DNA of 64,000 nt. Origin: an uncultured Bacilli bacterium (lineage in GTDB: Bacteria; Bacillota_I; Bacilli_A; RF39; UBA660). Positions 37,801 to 46,800 of this stretch are shown here, piece after piece. The stretch is from contig CAKOXW010000003.1 in the NCBI GenBank assembly GCA_934130375.1, positions 124,001 through 188,000 on the forward strand. The letters are read 5' to 3'. Each line of letters begins with the position of its first letter. The first letter of the stretch is position 1. A program made the translations under genes and the position numbers. A model generated the notes under the pieces. The model was given only the letters and a program-made list of their open reading frames with translations, was not told the origin of the DNA and did no database searches.

Positions 37801-40800
37801 AATTGTATCAAAATTCTTAAAGGCAAATGCTGTTGCTCTTACTACTATTGCAAATCCTAGCTTGGGTATCGGTTCTACAATTACATATAATATGGTTGCA
37901 CAGCAAATATTAAATGGTGAGTTTGTTGCTAATAATAGAGCAACAGAGATAATGAAAGAAACAACATTGAAAATTCTTACTTGGGGTTATGGAAAAGAGC
38001 AAAGAATGCAAATTAGAAATCAAATAAAATATGTTGAACAAGTAAGAGCGGAGTTATTAGAACAAGGTATAGACTTAAAAGTATCTAGATCTAAGAAAAT
38101 ACAAAATATTATTAGTGAAAAGGTCAAGGTTGTTAAAGAAAATATTAAAAATGTATATGGAAATGTTAAGGTTAGATTTAATAACAATGTTAAGACTAAT
38201 GAGATAGTAGTTAATGAAAGTAGTATGTCTAATGAAATAGTTAATAATAGAAATTCAAGAATAAATGAACTTATTGATATGTCTAGAAATGGTACTGATA
38301 TTCATTATGAATATAGAACTAGTAGTGATACTTCTTTAAAAGAAGTACAAAATGAAATTGTTAATATGTATGAAAACAATTCAAAAGCTTTTGTGCATGA
38401 TTCTGGAAGTTGGACATATATTCATATAGGAACAGATCCTAATACTACTTTGGATAATGCAATTAAAATATATGTTCCAATTGATGGGACTAATGCTAAT
38501 GTAGTTACTAAGCAAGTACTAGATTTCTTACTAGAAAACAATATCGCATCTCGTAATATAGTTGGTTCACATGTAAAAGGTGATGCTTTTGTACTTAGAA
38601 TATTTGATAAAACTGATGCAAAAAGAGTTATTAACTTTATTAATGAGCAAGTTAAATTAAATCCATTAACAGGTAAAGAAATTCCTCTTACGTTTAAAGC
38701 AGGAGGAGTATCTGTTGCTATGGATGGACTAACTAGTTATAACCAGATTGCAACAATATTAATAGATAATTTTGCTAAAAATAATTTAGGTACTGATATT
38801 AATGGCTTTAAAGAATTTGTACATGCATTAAATGAGCAAATAATAAATGGCGATGTTGATTTATTTGAAACTATGTTTAAAGAACAAATTAAGAATGTAG
38901 AAGAAAATCCATATGCAGATAATGAACAACTTGCAAAAGCAAATATATATGAAGTAATTGATATTATAGATAAAGCACTTAATAACAATATGAATGCTAA
39001 CGAATTTGTTGATTATATTTCTGAATATCAAAATACAAGTAAGGTTAATGATGTTATTAAGAGAATTACTGGTACTGAGGTTATTAATCAAAATAGAGTA
39101 GTTAAACCAAATATAGTTAAAACTTTTATAACAAATGTTAATGAAAAATTTAGGGTTGTTAGAAATAATATTGGTGAAAAATTTAGAATTGCTAAGGAAA
39201 ATGTTAATCAATTTAAAGTTGATTTAAAAGAAAAATTAGAAATAAGACGTGCAGAAAATAGTCATATTTCAGCCGATACTTCCAATGTAAGAATAGAAAG
39301 AATTAAATTACAAATGAATTCTTTAATGGAAACTTATAATGGTAAGGTTGATTCCATAAGAGAAGCTGTTATTAAAACACTTGAATATAAGAATATACCT
39401 GTTACAGAAGAAAATATAAGAACAAATCTAGAACAAGTATTAAATGGAAATTATAATGTTATTACAAGTAGAGAAGGATTAAGACAACAAGTTATTAATG
39501 CTTCAAATGAAATGAATTATTGTGTTAATGAACTTTCAAGATTATCGCTTGAAATTAGTGCTAATGAAATGGGTTCTGTTGTAATGAATGCTGGTGATAT
39601 AAAATTAGATAATATTATTAAAAATGCTAATGAAATGGGGTCAAAAGTATATCGAAATTATGTTGAAATGCATCCAGAAGATAGATTTGATGATGTATGG
39701 CATAATATTGAAGGTTATTTTGAACAAAATAGCTATGATAATTTAGTAGTTGAAAGATGGACAAATGGTAATTTCTTAAACTTTACAATTGGAAAACCAA
39801 AATCTTCACCATTAAGTAATTCAATTAAAATGTATATACCTATTAATCATGCTAATGCATCTTATGTGGTAAAAACTATTATAGAGCAACTTGCAAAAAA
39901 TAATATCGCATCAGATAATAAAATTGCTAGAATTGCAAGAGATGATGCTTTTGTGCTTAGAATATATGATGTAAATGATGCCTACAGAGTTGCTAATTGG
40001 ATTAATAATAATTTTAATTTAGAAGCAACAGGTTCTGAATTACCTTTATCTTATAAATTTGGTAAAATTGGAATAGCAATGGATGGAAGAACAAGTTATA
40101 ATTCTATTGTTACTCAATTAATTCAGTACTATACTAATAACAACGTACAAAATTTGGATTTAAATGGTTTTAAAGATTTTGTTAGAAACTTAAAAAGAGA
40201 TGTTATTTTAAATAAAAATACTGATATTTTAGAAACAATATTTGCAGGTAATACTTTTGAAAATTTAAAAAATAGATATGTAATGGAATATAAATATGAT
40301 AAAAATTATGCTAAAGCAAATGCATATGCTAATTTATATGAAATCATTGATATACTTGATGCTAATTTAAATGGTAATATGTCTACAATGGACTTTTTTA
40401 GATATTTAGATGAATATACTAAACCAGCAAAAGTTGGTAATATTATTGCAACTTTATCAACAGATTCAATAAATGTAGATGCAACTATTAGTCAGACTTC
40501 TTTTGAATCAGTGGTAACTAACAATAATCAAGCCACAATTATAGATGCAGCTAAATTAATTGCGAACAATAATGAAAATTTATTTGCTGCATTAAGATAT
40601 AAAGAGATGGATGGATATCAATTGCAAGATCTATTAGTTCAAGTATTAGGTATGAAGCAAGAAGGAAGTCTTACTGTTTCAAATGAAATGCAAGTTTTAC
40701 TTGACGAATTTGAAACGAATAATGGTGTAATTACAGATGAAATGCTAGAGAGTGCTAAACAAGCATTACTATCTATTCAAAATCAATCTGCAAATAATTT

Positions 40801-43800
40801 TGAACTAGGACTTGGTTCAATACTTGAAAATATGGGTTACGAAAGAGTAATGGAAAAATTTGGTATTTCTGAAGAAGCTATACTGAATGATTTAAGTCAG
40901 CTATATAATGATTTATTTAAAACGTATGAAAAATTTGGATTAACTGAAGAACAGCTTAATATGATTTTCGCAAAAATTAAATTTCGTAATCTTGATGAAA
41001 TGAGGAGAATATATCATAAAAGTGATGTTGATGCAATAGGTGGAGTTAACATTGCTGGAACATCTTATGTAAACTTAGATTCAAAAATGAATACAAAATA
41101 TGAAATATTCCTTGAGAATGTATATCATGAATGTACACATGCAATTGGCCGTATTACACAAAATGAAATTAATGGTTATAAAATCAAAGGAATTATAAAT
41201 GAATATTTTACGGATTTACAAGCTAAAAAAGCAGGTGGTTTCTTAAAAAGTGAGGCATACATCCCTAAACTTGTTAATATTTTAGAGATAATAGAAAAAA
41301 CACTTGATCCAAGTTGTGAATTATTTACTAAAGTTTATGTTGAAGGCAATTTTTCAAGTCTAATAGATAGATTAATTGAAATTACTGGAAATGAAAATTT
41401 AGCAAATAAACTTGCAAAAGAAATAGTTGAAACAATTGAAACAACTCATTATAATATTCTAAATGTAATGGAAAGTAATCAAGTTATAATGAAAAATTAC
41501 TATTTACAACAAGCAGAAAGTTTTGTAGAATACTTGAAACAGCAAATAGATAGTGTCAATATTGAAAATAGTGATGAGAATATTAAGCAAGATACAGTAT
41601 CACAAGAAAAGATTGATAATATAGAAGAAATAGAAATTAATGATGAAATAATTGGAAGTATAGAACACGTTCATAAGATATCAATTTTTGACAAAATAAA
41701 AGAAAAAATAACAATTGTTAAAAATGATATAAAAAATGTATATGGGAATGTTCGAGCTAAACTTCAAAGTGTATTAAAGGCAAAAACTAATAATGGTATA
41801 GCAAAATCAAATAATCAAGATATAGAGATTATAGATGAAAGCACTATAGGAAAATATAAGTATAAAAAGGGACAAATATTTGGAAAGAAATTACCTGTTC
41901 CAGATGATATAATAAAACATGTTTATAATAAAGATTTAAGTCTTAGATACTTCTTAGAATATGAGCTATATGATAAAATACCAACATCTTGTCTTACAAA
42001 AAGTGCACGAGGAATAGTTGAAGAATTTGGTATAGAAAAATTAAAGCAAATTGATGTAGAATTTTTAAAATTAATTTCTAATAGTTTTGATTCTTATCAG
42101 CTTGATGATTATGAGTATTTTGACGATAAAATTTATTGGATGAAATTTTCCGCTTCTGTTGAAGATATTAATAAAATGTTATATGATTCGTTCAAATGGC
42201 TTATTCATCCAAGCCAATTACCAAATAAGGTAAAGGAAATTTATAAAGATAGTCTATTTTATAGTCCAGAGGAGTTGGAACGTATAGGACACTTAGGGGA
42301 TGATTATGAAGGTGTTCCTCGTATTACCGCACAAGAAGGTCCTATGATAGTAGATTTAATTAGAGGTTGGGATGTATATAAAGATAAAGATTTAAACTAT
42401 TTTTTAAACAAATTAGAATGGTTTAGAGGCCATTTCAAAGAAGAGGCTAGTTATAAATTCAAAAAGTTTATGAATGAATATCGTACTTTTGTTGAAGAAT
42501 TAATACAAGACCGTGGATTATCTTCTGATCAAATTTACGATGTTGTGACAGATACAATGACTTATTTTCCTTTTTCACCATTAAATCGTATATATAAACG
42601 TGATAATCTTATATTCTTAGGTTTAAATGTAGAAAAAGTGCAATGGTTTGCGGATTGTTTTGGTTTAGATAATATTATTGAATTTGATAATGAAAATGGA
42701 CATATTCTTATTAAAAATGATTTTGAAATGCTAAAATTAATGTACGAATCTGAGAGAGCTAAAGAACGTATGAAAAATGTGATGTATGATAATTGGTATT
42801 ATCATGGTGGTTCACGCGGGGAATTTTATGATTTTCTTAAAGAAACAATTTTAGATGGAAAACTTTCTCCTGATTATAGAGAAATTACTGGAGAATTTAG
42901 AGATAGACTTGCAGATTTGTTTATTTCGGAACAAGCTCCTACGGAATTACAGGATCTTTTCTACTCAAATTCAATTGCTACTAGTCAATTATTGCAAGAA
43001 CATCCGGAGTATATTCAATACTTAAAAAATATGAAGTTAGAAGTTATTTATAAGAATTATCTTGTTAGTATTAATGGTAGCAAAACAAATTTAGCGAGTG
43101 TAATTGAACAAACCTTTGGCGAAGAAGGTTTAAATTTAATGATAGAATACGGCAAATATATTGATGCTGCAAACCAAAAAATCTTATTGTATGAAATGCA
43201 TAGAAATGGTTCATCTTTTACAAAGGAAGAACTTTTAGATGAGCTAGATTCATTTATTTTAGAAGGTATTGGTGCAGGCATGACGTATGATGAAAATATG
43301 CCAAGTCATTTCAAAGAAAAATATCCAACATTGTTCTTAAAACAAGGTATTTCAGAAAATATAAAAAATAAATTTTACAGTAGACAATTTACATTTACAA
43401 TAGAAGATTTTACTAAAAATCCAGAACTTTTTGAATTATTTGAAAATACTAGTGTTATATGTGGACTTGATCAAGAATATTCATGGCTGATTCCTTTGGT
43501 TAATGATTTTGATAATTATAATCAATTAAGGTTTGCTCAACAATACTATAGAATTTCTAATAAGAGAATGGGGAAAGTATATAAAGAATATGTTAAAGGT
43601 CATATCAATGACATTGATGTAACAAATATAGAAAATATCGGTGAAGTATTGTATAGGCTAGCTACATCAAATTCAAGTGAAATTAATAGATTAATGGAGG
43701 GTCTTGCAACTCGAATTCTAAATACTCCAAATCCACTTGAAACTTTAGATAAAGTAGAAGATGTGTTTGTTAGGAATAACATACCTACAGTTGGTAAATT

Positions 43801-46800
43801 ATATTCTTGCTTTGAAACATTTTGCCCGGATTTTAGAGGATTTTCTTTTTCGGAAGATTCTACGATATCCCCAATGTTAAAAAAATCCTCACTTATACAA
43901 AAAAAGTTTATAACTTTTTCGGATTTGATAAAAGCAGCATTTGGTTCAAACAATAGATCAGTTAATTCTTATTTGAAAAATATTGAAATTGGCTATAAAT
44001 TATATAGAAGAATAAAAAATGAAGAACTATCATATGATTTACTTACTGAAATTGAGAAAAAAGAATTAGTTACTTTTGCTAAACATTTATCAACATTATA
44101 CGATAATACTTTGAAAGGTAAAAGTGGCAATAGTGAATTCATTTCTACAGGAAATATTATAGAAGATATTTCTGAATTATCTATAAAATTATCTCCAAAT
44201 GGAACATTAGATTATAATTTAGCAGATAGAGTTGTCAAAATGTTTTGTGGCTTTTCTAGAATTGATACACTTGAGAAAGCAAAAAGTTATATAAGTACAA
44301 AGATAGAAACGGCTGATGCACGAAATAGAGAAACAGCAAGTAAAGAAATTCTTCTTGAGGAAGGAGATTTAATAAAAGGGGTAATTGATGGGTTAAAATA
44401 TTTGGGTAATATTTTACAGAACGGACTAACTTCCAAAGAATATGTTGGTGCGGGAGGTACAACTGATTATACTCCCCTTGATATTGATGTTTCAATGGTT
44501 AAAAGTATTGAAGGCACAATTGGTGATAAGATAAATAGAAGTTCAGCTAAACCTTATGGACCAATATGGTTTATCTTAAAAAATGATGAAAGATTTATTA
44601 CAACTAGGGATATTTCTGGTGAAATAGGAACATTAAGAGATACATCTAAATTGGAGCTTTTCTATACTGGATATACAGCTGAAGATCACTATGGTGTTAG
44701 AACGGGTTTTGCATCATCTGAAATCAATTATATGGTAATGGAACATTATGATCCTAGAGTTGGTCTTGAAATTGCAATGAATGGTTTTTATATTCCTGTT
44801 GTAAATTTCAATGGAGAAGTTGTATTTAAGCCAGAAGATTATGACACATTAAGAGAAAAAATGGCAGGATTATCTTATTATGATGAAAATAATTACGAAT
44901 TTTCTAGTAATTTGATAACTGAGGATACAAAGCCAATAGTTCCTAAACTTGAACAAAGTAATAATGATATTCATGCAAAAAAAGCAAAAATAGACGCATT
45001 TTTAAGTAAAATACTAGGTGACTATGGTTTGCGTATGAAAACAAAAATTGATGGTGTTTTAGATACTGGATCAGTAGAATTAATTGATACAGGTTCCACT
45101 GGAAGAGGAACTAATAAACCAAGTGATGGTGATTTTGATTTTGTAATGAGATTAGATAAATCAATATTATTTGATTCGGAGAAACTAGAAGACTTTACAA
45201 GGCGATTAAATGACAGTATGGTTGCAGATGACAAAATTATTACTGATGGTGGTGATTTTAGATTTAAAGGAGTTCAAATTGATGAGAGCTTAAAAGTCGA
45301 TTTAGATATATCATTTGTTGGAAAAACTGATAAAATTACTTACTCAACTGATATGGCATTACTGGATAGACTCTCTACTATTAAAAATATTGATCAGGAA
45401 CGATATAATTATGTAGTTGCAAATATTATATTTGCTAAACAATTTTTAAAACAAGCAGAATGTTACAAACCTTATCGTAGCGATGCAGAGCAAGGTGGAT
45501 TAGGTGGTGTAGGTGTTGAGAATTGGATACTACAAAATGGTGGTTCATTCATTGATGCTGCAAAAGAATTTTTAGAAAATTCAAGATTAATAAGTTACTC
45601 TGATTATTTAAGAGATAATCCAAAAGGAACATTTATAGATTATTTGACTGCAACAAAGTCAATTAAATTTGAGGATTTTTCAAAAAAATATCAAATATGG
45701 GATTATGGAGAGAATCATTTTGCGGCGAAAAGACAAGAAGCGGATGAACAAAAGAAAAAAAAGCAAAAAGAGAAAGAATACTATTTTCATGATAACTTTG
45801 TTAAAGGTAATATGAGTGAAGCCGGTTATGAAAAAATGGTAGAGGCATTAGAAAAATATATATCAAAAATTAATATTTCTAATGCTGATGCCACTGCTCA
45901 CAGGCAACAATTCTACGGTGAGGCAATAGAAACACCTACCAAGTCTTTATCTCACTATGAAAGATTACTAGATGATTTAAAAATCGGTAAAAAATCTCTA
46001 TTTGAAAAAGTTGACACTGCTATATATAGGGATTTAAGTACTATGAAAAGTTATATTGCTAGAAGTGAGGTAAGTAATGCTGAGGCTAAATTCTTAACTG
46101 AAAAAACATTCCTTAGACTTGCAGAAAAGTACTGGGGTAATGAAGATGCTATGAAAATCTTAAGTGATATTGTTCCTAGGGAAGGAGAGACTCTAAGAGA
46201 AACAATTGCAAGTATTAGTAATAGAGTTTGTGAGCTTGAACTAAGTATGTATGAGGAAAACGCAGCTATAAATGAAATCCATTATGTTTTAGATATACCT
46301 GTTAAAATAATAGGTAATAGTTCTCCGATATTATATCTAAGGTTAAATGAATTTGAGAAGGCTATATCAAGAATGCCTGAAAAGCTTAAGAGCATTTTAA
46401 AAACAGTAGATATTAAAATATATGATACTGAATGTTTTGAAAATGCAAGTTCTTCTATTGATTACGATGACTCACCTAAGAAGAGATTTGTAATTTATGC
46501 AGGAACAATGGATAATGAACTTAGATTTTATGAACATGGAGCGTCTTCTCTTACTGGTATACCATCAATTGAATATGAAACAATTACTCATGAATTAGGT
46601 CATATAATTGATAATAGATTAGGTAATTCCGAAATGAGATATACAGAAATGAGTGATGAGTGGAAAAGGGCAATGAAGGCTGATAAACTTATTAGTAACA
46701 AAGATTCCGTTAGCGATTATGGAAAAACAAAAGTAGAAGAAGATTTTGCGGAATCTATAAAATTGTATTATAGGTCTGCTGGTTTCTTAAAGAAAAATTT

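Noticed and set aside
35070..45234. Minus-strand and off-frame ORFs within the giant gene
   Set aside because: They have no ribosome binding sites, show Leu/Phe/Ser-rich composition expected from the opposite strand, and no domain signs.
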